A stretch of 64,000 nt of DNA. Origin: Stenocarpella maydis. Its lineage: Eukaryota; Ascomycota; Sordariomycetes; Diaporthales; Diaporthaceae. Under the pieces are notes generated by a model. That model saw only the letters and a program-made list of their open reading frames with translations, made no database searches and was not told the DNA's origin. Location: contig NQMI01000007.1 of NCBI GenBank assembly GCA_002270565.1, forward strand, positions 675,740-739,739, written 5' to 3'. The translations under genes were made by a program, and so were the position numbers. Below, in pieces: positions 35,432-45,532 of the stretch (positions are counted from its first letter, which is position 1; each line of letters begins with the position of its first letter).

Positions 35432-37507
35432 CTAGTATCGCGGTCCAGGTGTGCCCCGTTGGCTTTCCAGATCTGGCATCCAACCACTGCCATTGGTGGG
35501 CTGCCTGTTGAGTTGCGGCGGGCCGTTGCCGTATGGTGATTGTCTGCTTGGCTGGCCGTTCATGGACCTCTGGCTGTGAGCAGTGCCAGGCCGGTTCTGG
35601 TATTCGTCTGAGGGTGGCCTTGGGTAGCTTCCTGCCTCCGACTGGGCGGGGGTGATGGGGCGGAAATCCCCGGTCCCCTGCCTCCGGATGCCCGGTTGCA
35701 CCGGAGCTGTCATGTTCCTCTGTGGCTGCGGCATTGGGGGCCCACGGTTCGGCAGAGGACCGGTGGCACTCCTCGCAGGATAGCCCCCAGAAGGCCCTGG
35801 ACCCGGGTTGCCTCCTTGGCCGTACCCAGGCCCCATCCTGCGTGGCGGCATTGCGGACGGGGTTGGACTTGATCGACCACCGTTGTAGTCATCGAAAGAC
35901 GAGTGTGACGGCATCTGCCTTAGTGGAGCTGGACTAGCTCGCCCGGAATTGTAGTCATCGAACGTTCCTCGCGGCGCCGGTGTCATGTTTGACCTCGGCA
36001 GCATGCCGTAGGAACCAGCTGACGTGGATGTGGGTGACCGAATCGGCTGCGTCACGGGAGGGTAGTTGCTCTCTGGCGAGTATGATGAAGGTGTCTGCGT
36101 ATAAGGAGCACTGAAGTTCGACTGACTGGTCTGCACTCTGGTCAGGGGTGGAGGGCCACCGACGGGTGACCTCAACGCCGGGGACGCACGTCCCATTTCT
36201 GCACCCGCGGCGAGTAGAGGCGCTCGGCTTGAAGTGGTCGCAGTCGTACCCGTCCTGCTGGGCGCAGGCCGCATTTGGTTGAGCTCGTAGCCAGGCAAGG
36301 AAGGCGGGCCACCGCCTGGAGTGCCTGGCCGTGAAGTATACAAGGGCAGCGTGGCCATGGTATCGTTCCTGCTGAGCATCGGCATGCCCGGAAGCTTGTC
36401 ATCATCGCCGCCCTTTGGCATGAGGTTGGGCAGGGTGGCCTTGCGCTCCTCGGGCGGCATCTCGCCTGCCTTCTTGGCGGCCTTCAGCTCGGCCTTCTTC
36501 CTTGCCCGCTCCTGGTCCTCAATGGCGGCATTCACCTTCTTGGAGACGATCTTCATCAACCGCTTGTTAATCTTGCGCTCACAATATCCTGACAGCCCCC
36601 CGTCCTCTTTCGGAATCCAACCCCACAGGAAGAACACAAAGAACAAGGCCGCAAGAATGAGCGACAGCATGGAGAAGACCCAGATGACCAGCGTGAAAAG
36701 CATGCCGGAAAGAATCAAGGCTTGCTGGTAATCCTGCTCGGCGAGCGTCTTGATCTTGTCGAAAAAGTTCTCTAGACTGTGTTCAAAGTTGTCGCCTTCG
36801 ATCGCAAGCTTGGCGGTATATACCGAGTAAAGGGTAAGAGCGTTGACGGCTTGCCGTGGGCCAGAGCAGAAAATGACGCGAATCCAGGCTAGGAATCTAT
36901 TAGTTACTTGTGTACCGTGCGAGTGGGAAGCCTGGCACAAACATTGGAAACTGAAGTAAGTGAAGAGCGCGATGTACTCGGCCCCCTTCTTACTCTTTGT
37001 CAGCTCCGCAAAGACGAGGAATCTTCGCCATCCTTTGCCCTTGCCCATCTTTGCGCTTTCCAGGCGCACAGCCAAGTTGTCCAGATATGACTCAGCGACG
37101 GCACCCCGCCTCATGATGCGCTGAGCTCGGATGTGCTCGTACCCAACGTTGACGAAGGACAGGATGATGCATATTGAAAAGATCCATTTCGTCACGTCGA
37201 AAGAGACGGCCGGCTGAATTTCGGAGGACCACTTGTTGAAGGCTAGCAGGTTGACGGCCGTGAAGGTGTCGACCGCGTACACAGCCGTCGACAGGATGAG
37301 TGAGAAGTACAGATACACATATGCGAAATATGTGAAGGCATTGCCTGATTTGAAGTCGTTGAGTTGCTAAAGCAAAAGAAATTGTCAGCCACTCTGAAGA
37401 GCCCATTCCCCGTCATGGGGTAGCGCCGAGCTGGTACTCACGATGTAATCCCACTTCTGCTCAGGGCGGACCTCAACATGTGGTCTGCGGTGGCTCATGC
37501 AACCCAT
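35432..37507 (-). CDS. KCH1: KCH-type low-affinity K+ importer/channel protein
   Basis: Homologue of yeast Kch1/Prm6, plasma-membrane proteins that promote K+ influx and trigger Ca2+ signalling in the pheromone response. Exons 37442-37507, 36943-37366 and 35432-36888 give 648 residues. The conserved membrane core comprises helices around YLYFSLILSTAVYAVDTF, WIFSICIILSFVNVGYE, the SFQSWIRVIFCSGPRQAVNA loop and LILSGMLFTLVIWVFSMLSL. After VDF-like charged sequence a long cytosolic tail is rich in Pro, Ser and Gly (from about residue 290). The second intron (36889-36942, GTTTGT...CTAAT...CTAG) is 54 nt and in frame, so the genomic frame reads through it; removing it restores the family sequence SFQ-S-WIRV. 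The gene symbol is by homology. Confidence 0.88.
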
Positions 37508-40500
37508 CTTGACTTTGATTTGTGACTCCGGTCACAAAGATGCAATGAATCCTGCCCTTAGAAGAAAACGAGAACCGTCGACCCGGCCGGCAAGAATCGA
37601 AGAAGAACGGATGGCCACGAATGGTCCCAGAGCCGCAGTGAGCAGCTAATGGGGATGATCGGACCGAAACTCAAGGAAAAAATGCCGTCGCCGTCATGGA
37701 CCAAAGTCGTACCCTCGCCTGCGAAGCTGTCGACTATGGGGTTGGTGGTAAAAGAATGACTGATACTCAGCGTCCTCGTGTTTCTTTGGACGTCCGGGAG
37801 ATGTTCGGCTGCCGGTAGGGCAGAAGAGAAAGGTTGCAGGAGGGGTGCACTTAGATCGGGCCCTTGGAAGGAGCTGACAGGAGACAGTTCAGTGCCCGGG
37901 GTGTGGCTCGGAAGACGGAGACCAGACGAATATGCGACACGGCAGCGGAAGTGAGTGATGCTATGGAGGGCCTCTCATACTGACACTGCCAAGGGTACTA
38001 TTCTGGGGCTGATCGACGTAATCAAGTTCGGTTATCCCAAAGAAGCCAGCCAGTCAGTCCGTCCGTCCGTCCGTCAGTCGGTCAGTCAGTCAGTTGCCAG
38101 AGTCGTCACTCTTCTGGGGGGCCAGCCGTGTGGGAGAGGGCGGGAGGAATGGACACGACAAGAGCGAGCGAGCGCATGGATGGAGATACCAAGGAACCAG
38201 CCCGGTGAAGACGTTTGCAAGTGGCGAACACTTGAGCAGCTGGTAGGACAGGCTGGGTAGGTGGGCAAGTAGAAAAGAGAAGGCTTTTGAGCGTGGGGCC
38301 TCTCCGGAGTGTTGGACCTTTGGGGTTTATCGGGTGGCAGACTGCCAACAGGTTTGATCGTCTTCGCTTTGCCCGGTAGTGGACAAGGCTGGGTCTCAGA
38401 TCGTGGAGCAGGTTGTAAGTGGCAATGGGGCATCTAGTGGACAATGCGTATTGCGGTGATCGACAATGTCAGTCGCGCAAAAAATGAGTGACGATTGGCG
38501 ATATTGCTATTGTGGTGGTAAATGAAGGTGGGCGACCAGAAGGTCTAATGGGTGGTCGACTGGCCGCTGAAGGAGGCCGCCTCTTTCGTCCCAACTACAC
38601 TATAATTGTAGCGTAGGTGGAGATGGCGATTGGGGCTAGGGATGGAGGGAGGGAGAAGGGGAGGCGATGCACACAAGACAATACAACGTCAGCGATGGGC
38701 GATAGCATGAACAAGATGCCGTCGGCCGGGGAGCGTGTTTGAGGGAAAGTTCATAGAGCGTGAGTCGCATGTGCAGGGCTAACAAGCAGGGGACACCCCA
38801 ACCCTGTACGTGCCCAGGTATGTAGACTGGCATACAGGAGGGCCCGTCTTGGAGCCTGGGGTTGTTAGTATTTGTATGGTATCTGTTGCTGAATACTATC
38901 GCCGACCCCATCAGGGTTGGCGGGCACTCTATCTGCGGTCACCCCCGCGCAAGCTCTGAGCTGAGGGCTTAGGCCCATACCGTGGGTGGCCAATGCCTGT
39001 CAGAAGACCCCTGCCTGACGCAGGAACCTTCTGTTCGAGGACACGCCACTCTGCTTCCGTTGTTAGCGCCAAACCCGTCGCTACCATCCCTCGGTCCCCT
39101 CGAACCGTGTGTCTCTTGATTGGCTTCTCCCCGTGCTGCCACTCGTCCCCCCTTATTTCCGATCGACAGCCTCTCAGGCCTCTCAAAGATGGCTCACAGC
39201 GACTCCCACGGCTTTTCGCCATCTGCATGAGACACCATGGGGCCCTTGGGGGCTGCCAGCTGCTCGGTACTACTCCGCAATGCCCACCAAGCGCCGACTA
39301 TGGGCTGAAGAGGGCCACACGATGTCGAAAGCCGTGCTTGGCCGGTCGAACCATTGAAACAAAACACCCACCGATCGTCGACGAGGGCGTCTAACCTCGT
39401 CATTCTGTTTGGCCAGGTGGCTGCATCCAACATGAAAAGAAGTGTTTGTCCACTAACCGCATCCCCCAGCCGTCAGACAGCCCATCCAGCCAACTACGTG
39501 TCCAGAATGCTGTGTATGCAGGCCGCGCTTCGAGAGGCCCTCGCGCGCCCCGTCCACGTGTTCGGCGGTTCGTTTCACCTACGCTGTCCCAATCGCTCTG
39601 TCATTGGCTATGCCATGGCCAGCATGGCCGCTGGCACTCGCAACGAGCGGAACGTACCGAGTAGGCGTGGCTGCAGATCCGGCTGGGCATGGCCCCCTGC
39701 ATACTACAGAGGTGCTGTCATGTGTCTCTGTGTCTCTTCGCGACATTCGCAATTGCCACAGACGTCCCCGGGACTCGACAATTCCGTCATGTCGGTAATG
39801 TGTCAGACGCCAAGCTTGTCGCGCGGCTCCATCGCAAAGAAAAAATGATACGTGTAGAGGAATGGACACCCTGGCGCCTCCACGGTGGGGCAGGCTAGGT
39901 ATTCTCCCGAGCTGCGAACGCATGGGGCGGCACCAGACGCCATCCGAGTCCCTTCGCTTGCGGCTTGCCAGGCATGCTCGCACTGTGGCATTTCAGCTTC
40001 CTTTGCACGCCCACAACACCGACTCGAGAATTCAATGGGCGAGCACACCCTGTTATGACCAATGCCGCTCTGGACCCAGATTTGACAGTCAAGATCTCTC
40101 GAGATCAAAGTTCTCCGAAGCTCGACGCACCCGACCATGTCGACTGTCGATTTTGTCATGAGTCGCTCACCACAAACTTATCTACTTGCGATAAACAGAG
40201 CCATGCCATGCTGGCTGCTGCAATTTACATATTCATGCGTCACTGCGTATCGTCGCGTGTTGATTCGAATGAGGGGCATTTATTCTATTTCAAAGCGTCC
40301 TATTTCGGACTCGAAGCCTGCCCACGATAGACCATCCTTTCTTCTTCAAAGTCTGCATACACTTCGGCAGGTTCAACTCCGAGGGAGGAACTGTATTGAC
40401 AGAGTTTGTTTCATGAAATTAGGCTGGATTGACCCAAGGTCTAGCCAAGGCATAACAACCGCCATAGAAACAAACCCAACAGCCGTGATTCTGTGAGACT

Positions 40501-40808
40501 CGCAATGCAGGCCACGAACAGCACAAACCAGCTCCTGCATCTTCCTAGCGCGCCGGTCTCCTCTTCGAACAAGACTTTTCTCGTCGTCTTCGGAAGTTGT
40601 GTATATTTAACTACCGGAATAATCCTGTCTATTTCCTATGCCTCCCACGCCATGCCAGCATAGCATCAGCGCTTATCCCGGCCGGGATTTGCCGCCTGTC
40701 TAACTGAAGCGCGGCTGCCAAAGCAGCCGCGCGGATTTGGGTTCAAGGATGCCCCTTGGGCCTATTCTCGTCTACTGTGTATTGCGAAAGGGTGGTCCTC
40801 CGTCTCAG
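37508..40808. other. 3.3 kb interval without a recognisable gene
   Basis: Upstream of KCH1 and downstream of the histidine phosphatase gene. Short overlapping frames show no domain. A CAGT/CCGT tetranucleotide repeat occurs at 38050-38094. Confidence 0.45.
38050..38094. repeat. CAGT/CCGT tetranucleotide repeat
   Basis: About eleven four-base units alternating CAGT and CCGT variants, about 550 bases upstream of the KCH1 start. Confidence 0.85.
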
Positions 40809-41777
40809 TTACTTCGCCGGCACCCCGTACCCGAACTCTCTACTATAGGCCTCGATAATTACAGCCCGCTTCTGCTGCTGCTCGGTACTGGTCAGCCCGA
40901 TGGCGCTGCCGCGCCTCTTGCGCCAGCTGGTCTTGGTCTCATGGATCCTAGCCTCCGAGTCGTCGCCCTCCGGATCGTCGAACTCGTAGCTCCTATACTC
41001 GGTGTTGTCCCAGCCAGTCCCTATATAATCATGTCAGCCAAAGCAATAGTGGGCTCATGGCGCAATCACTGCCATGCTAGATCAGCAGCCGCGCTTATGC
41101 ATCCTACCTTTGGTGAGATCCATCCCGTCCCAGTCCTGCGTCAGGAAGTGCAAGAAACCCCCGTGACTAGTAACAACAATACCCGCACTTTCCCCCTTCC
41201 CCTCAGCCTTCCACTTCCTCCCCAGCTCCCGCAGCCACACGCGCGCAAGGCGCGCCCTCTCCTCGAGCGCCTCCACGCGGGGCGCCCACGGCGACGCGGG
41301 GCTGGTCTTGTCATTCCACCCCTTGGGGACGAGCCCAAAGTCGGCCCACGCCCCGAACTCGGCCGCCAGCACCTCGGGCTCGGACCCGGTGTCGCAGGGG
41401 AGCGTCGACACCTCCTGCACGAGGGGCTGCGCGACGACCCGCAGCCCGCGGTCCACGGCGGGGCGGAACGACTGCTCGCACGTCTGGAGGGTGCGCCGCA
41501 TCGGCGACGCCACCAGGTGCGTGAGGCGGTCGTGGTGGGGGAAGCTGGCGCGCAGGGCGGCGCACTGCTCGTGGCCCTTGGGCGTGAGGTAGGGGTCTGG
41601 GATCTGCTCTGCTACGTGTTAACCTCCCGCTTCGGGTTCCCAAAGTGATGGGTTCTGGAACATTCCAGGGCGGAAAGACCGGGGAACTGTAGCAGGAGAA
41701 GAGTGGCGCTCACGGTTGATTACGTTGAGGTTGTGGAAGCCCTGCGCGTGGCGGACGAGGTGCAGTGTGATGGTCAT
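40809..41777 (-). CDS. Histidine phosphatase (phosphoglycerate-mutase-like) superfamily protein
   Basis: 258-residue soluble protein with exons 41714-41777, 41108-41608 and 40809-41020; introns of 105 and 87 nt close in phase. The catalytic signature is at the very N-terminus: LVRHAQGFHN with R9-H10, where His10 would carry the phosphoryl group. The second landmark SPMRRT (R59/R60) and the late SHGGF with His170 complete the active site. The exons also show QIPDPYLTPKGHEQC, typical of the fungal branch related to yeast Pmu1. The C-terminal exon is charged (DDPEGDDSEAR, KTSWRKRRGS). The physiological substrate is unknown. Length and motif spacing are normal for the family. Confidence 0.92.
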
Positions 41778-43040
41778 GCTGGGCTGGTTGTGTGGTCTTT
41801 CTCAGGCCGTGGGGGTGAAGTGCTTGGCTGCCGCGATCTAAGTGGCGTAACATAGACGGCCGTGAGTGTGTCCGGTTTATATGCTGTTGGCAGTTGAGCC
41901 CCTCCAGGATGATGAGAAGGGACGCTCAGATCTCGTGGAGTGGAATCGCCGACATGGAAGTCGTGAAGTCGTCATAGCGGTATTTATGAGTCATTTTATC
42001 CCGGCAGCTATATCCTCACGGTCTCGTCCTTGAATGGCCGGCACGACGGCCCGCATGGGGGTTGACAGTCAACCTTGTCTTGATGCACCGCGCCGAAAGC
42101 AGCAATTCCCGGCGGGCAATAGACGTTGTGACTAAGAGACAAGCCACGCGGGTTCCTCAAACTGGACATGACGGTCCAGATCTAGAAGAGTCCGCGGGAC
42201 CGGACGTATCCACGCACTGCGTCCGACAAATGGGCCGCGGGATCCTGGGCCGCCTCGGCAGTGGATCCGACCGGAGAGCCGGCATCGGCCGGACCGGAGC
42301 AGGCCTGATTTAAATGGCCGACCTCTGAAGCTTCGACCGCTGCGCATGACATGGGCTGAGGGGCAGCCATTGGTGCAGGACTGCGTTCTTCTGACCTATT
42401 AGCGGAAACCTAAATAATTCCAATTCCGTCGCACTGAGCCTGAAAGACTAATATAACAAGACCTATCGTTAAAGAACCACCGTTGTTAAGCAGGAGCCCA
42501 ACATGATTGTAGCTTGTTGCCCCAAGCGTAAGCTGAGACGAGGCCATATTCGACTCGCAAAAGCCCGCACAGGCATCGAACGGCTTTGTGGCGTGCGCCA
42601 TGCCATTCCCTCTCCCTTCTTTGTCATCGGTGAGACGCCTCCTCAGCACTGCTCTCGCCCCGTCGCGATGGCCCCGGATTAACGCCCTCGAGGGACCTGT
42701 CTCGGGATTCTGTACCATGCAGCCACCACACAGCCACCACACAGCCAAGGTACCCCGCACCCATACAATCTATGGCGTGTTTTGAGGCTTTGCGTGGGGA
42801 AATCGGCTGTGCAGGATGGTGGGGTTGCGTGGGATAGCACACCACACCCGGGATTCGACGGCGGGATTCGAGACGCTGACGAACTTGCGCCCTTTGCAAA
42901 ACAATACCAACTTGGATGGTCTGATTAGGTGGTACATGAGAAAGGAACGGTCGGTTCCTCACCATCGATAAGGACCTTCGTAGCCAGCTAGCTATAGAGC
43001 CGGGAAAAGGGCTGCTGCACCAAGCTGCTCCGCCACCACC
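41778..43040. other. Intergenic, shared upstream region
   Basis: Between divergent genes (histidine phosphatase on minus, flavoenzyme fusion on plus). I see no gene. It probably holds both promoters. Confidence 0.4.
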
Positions 43041-45029
43041 ATGACATTACACCTCCAGCGACCGGGCTGGCACGCCGGCGAGCTCGCAGTGCACAAGCTG
43101 GTCCACGTCCCGACCCCCGAGAACCCGACGGCCGCGGGCTTCCCAGCCATATATGGCTACCGCGTGCAGCAGTCACCGCTCGTGGCCCTGGGCGCCCTGG
43201 ACGACGACGGCAGGCCATGGACCACCGTCTGGGGCGGGGTGCCCGGGTTCGCCAGGCCCATAGGGCACATCCTGCTCATGGCCGGCAGCCTCGTGGACGC
43301 GGAGAACGACCCGGTGGTCTCGGCCCTGTTCGGTGGCGGGGGCAAGGGGGGAGGCGACGGCGCCAGGTACCAGATGGACGCGGCCGACTTCGCCTCGGGC
43401 GGCGGCAAGGTCGTCTCCGGGCTGAGCATCGACCTCGCCACGCGGGACCGGGTCAAGCTCGGGGGCAGGCTCGTCGAGGGCGGCGTCGTGATGGAGCCGG
43501 GGCCCCTCGGCGGCGGGGGCGGCGGCGTCGCCCGCGCCGAGGCTGTCGTCCTTGTCGAGGAGGGCCTGGGCAACTGCCCCAAGTACCTCAACAAGCGGGA
43601 CATCCGCGCCGCCGCCCCGGAGCCCCGCCTCGTCTCGGACGCCCTCCCCCTGCCGGACGAGGCCGTCGCGCTGCTGGGCCGCGCGGACCTGTTCTTCCTC
43701 TCGACAGCTGCGGCGGACGGCAGGACAATGGACACGAACCACCGCGGGGGCCCGCCGGGATTCGTGCGCGTCATGCACAACAGCCCCTCCGACGGCGTCG
43801 ACATTGTCTACCCGGAGTACTCGGGCAACCGCCTGTACCAGAGCCTGGGGAACATGCACGCGCGCCCGCTCGCGGGGCTCTGCGTCCCGGACTTTGAGAG
43901 CGGCGACGTGCTCTACCTCACGGGCGAGACCGAGATCCTGGTCGGCGCCGCCGCGGCGGGGGTCCTCCCGCACACCAAGCTCGCGGTGAGGATCCGCGTC
44001 ACCGCGGCGCGCCACGTCGCACGGGGCCTCCCCTTCCGCGGCGGCGTGGCAGACTACAGCCCCTATAACCCCCCCGTGCGGCGCCTCGCCGCCGAGAAGG
44101 AGGGCGGTGATGATGATATCCCGCCCCAGGGGGACGCCCCGCCCGCGACGGCCACGCTCGTCCGCAAGGACGTCATCACCCCCACGATCGCGCGGTTCAC
44201 GTTCCGGCTGGCGGCGACGGGCCCGGTCGGGAGGGAGGCGGAGGGGAAGAAGCTGGCGAGGTGGAAGCCCGGGCAGCACGTGACCCTCGACTTCGGCCCG
44301 GAGCTGGACGCAGGGTGGTCGCACATGCGCGACGATGACCCGTCCAGCCTCAACGACGACTTCGTCCGCACCTTCACCGTCTCCAACGCCCCGGAACCCC
44401 ACGACGACGACAGCGGCGACGTGATAACCGACGGGACAGAGCTCCAGGTCACGGCGAGGAGGCACGGCCCCGCCACGGGCCTCCTGTGGCGCCACGACAA
44501 CCCGCGCGCGCCCCTGCAGCTCCCCGTGCTGGGCTTCGGCGGGTCCGAGGCGTTCCGCATGCGGCCCTGCGGCGGCGACGGGGAGGAAGACGGGAGCAGG
44601 GAGAAGAGGAGTAAGGCGGTGGTCTTCGTCGCGGGCGGCGTCGGCATCACGCCCCTCCTGGCGCAGGCGCCCGGCCTCCTCGCCGCCTCAGAACCCAATC
44701 TCTCGCTGCTGTGGAGCCTGCGCGCGGCCGACCTGCCGCTGGCGCTCGACTCCTTCGAGCGGTGCGAGGGCCTCGCGGCGCGGAGCCGCGTGTTTGTGAG
44801 CGGTGATGCCTCCGCGGCGGCCGAGGATATCGCCAAGCTGGAGGGTCTCGGGGCTGTGGTGAAGCTGGGCAGGCTGACGCGGGATGATGTGCTTCAGCGC
44901 GGTGGCGGGCTGCGGGTAGAGGAGGGCGTGGAGAGGAAGTTCTATTGCTGCGCGGGGCCCGGGTTGATAAAGTCGCTTCTGGGATGGTTGGAGGGTGAGA
45001 AGGTTGTCTATGAGAGCTTTGAGTATTGA
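43041..45029 (+). CDS. PNPOx-like flavin-binding domain fused to a ferredoxin-reductase-type FAD/NAD module
   Basis: 662-residue single-exon protein. Residues 1-350 read as a pyridoxamine-phosphate-oxidase-like split barrel: GALDDDGRPWTTVWGGVPGF, the GNCPKYLNKRDI block near 180, and FFLSTAAADGRTMDTNHRGG followed by PPGFVRVMH near 220. Residues about 370-662 form a flavodoxin/ferredoxin-reductase-like module: RWKPGQHVTLDF, the FAD-binding R443-T-F-T-V-S-N, the NAD-binding VVFVAGGVGITPLL (near 530) and the FYCCAGPGLIKSLL end motif. The protein stops at ESFEY, where some bacterial relatives carry a [2Fe-2S] ferredoxin domain; none is present. Predicted soluble oxidoreductase passing electrons from NAD(P)H to a substrate on the PNPOx domain. 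The substrate is unknown. Very GC-rich codon use, like its neighbours. Confidence 0.88.
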   Translation: MTLHLQRPGWHAGELAVHKLVHVPTPENPTAAGFPAIYGYRVQQSPLVALGALDDDGRPWTTVWGGVPGFARPIGHILLMAGSLVDAENDPVVSALFGGGGKGGGDGARYQMDAADFASGGGKVVSGLSIDLATRDRVKLGGRLVEGGVVMEPGPLGGGGGGVARAEAVVLVEEGLGNCPKYLNKRDIRAAAPEPRLVSDALPLPDEAVALLGRADLFFLSTAAADGRTMDTNHRGGPPGFVRVMHNSPSDGVDIVYPEYSGNRLYQSLGNMHARPLAGLCVPDFESGDVLYLTGETEILVGAAAAGVLPHTKLAVRIRVTAARHVARGLPFRGGVADYSPYNPPVRRLAAEKEGGDDDIPPQGDAPPATATLVRKDVITPTIARFTFRLAATGPVGREAEGKKLARWKPGQHVTLDFGPELDAGWSHMRDDDPSSLNDDFVRTFTVSNAPEPHDDDSGDVITDGTELQVTARRHGPATGLLWRHDNPRAPLQLPVLGFGGSEAFRMRPCGGDGEEDGSREKRSKAVVFVAGGVGITPLLAQAPGLLAASEPNLSLLWSLRAADLPLALDSFERCEGLAARSRVFVSGDASAAAEDIAKLEGLGAVVKLGRLTRDDVLQRGGGLRVEEGVERKFYCCAGPGLIKSLLGWLEGEKVVYESFEY

Positions 45030-45532
45030 AAGGACGTGGTGATTGGCCGGAGGATGGCTTCAACGAGCAGGCAGTGACAGGATATTGGACACTTTTCTTG
45101 ATCAGCCAAATGCGGTGAAAGTGGTCCAGACGAGCCGTATAGGTCACCATGGATTGATTCTGTTCCAATTCATATTGTCGACCTAGTACGAGTATGGCGT
45201 ATCACCGATACGTATAACAGGACTAGTTCAACCATGACATGCCCATATTACAGACAGAAGTAGGAGATCATTTAGTGCAGGCATGGAGATGTACAACTTT
45301 GGGGTGGAGCGGGTTATGCCACGAGGTGATCCAGTCTCATTTGCTATCTCGTTCTCGGGAGCCTCCACTGTGCTGTGAGGCATTCCCTGGTGCTGATATC
45401 ACCTTTACGCGCCAGACTAGTAAAAGTACAAGTAGCACGGGCTTGCGGGCCGTCGAATAATCCTTGCGAGGCAGCGCAATACTACCTGACAGCTCTGCAC
45501 CACTCATGCCATGCAATCCATCCTGACGCCTA
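45030..45532. other. Convergent 3' spacer
   Basis: About 500 bases between the ends of the flavoenzyme and VPS27 genes; nothing recognisable apart from presumed 3' untranslated regions. Confidence 0.4.

Noticed and set aside
38050..38094. Possible CRISPR-like array
   Set aside because: Four-base units without spacers; a simple microsatellite in a eukaryote.
43173..44495. Long minus-strand frame opposite the flavoenzyme gene
   Set aside because: A 440-codon mirror frame arising from GC-rich codon bias of the plus-strand gene; no domains.
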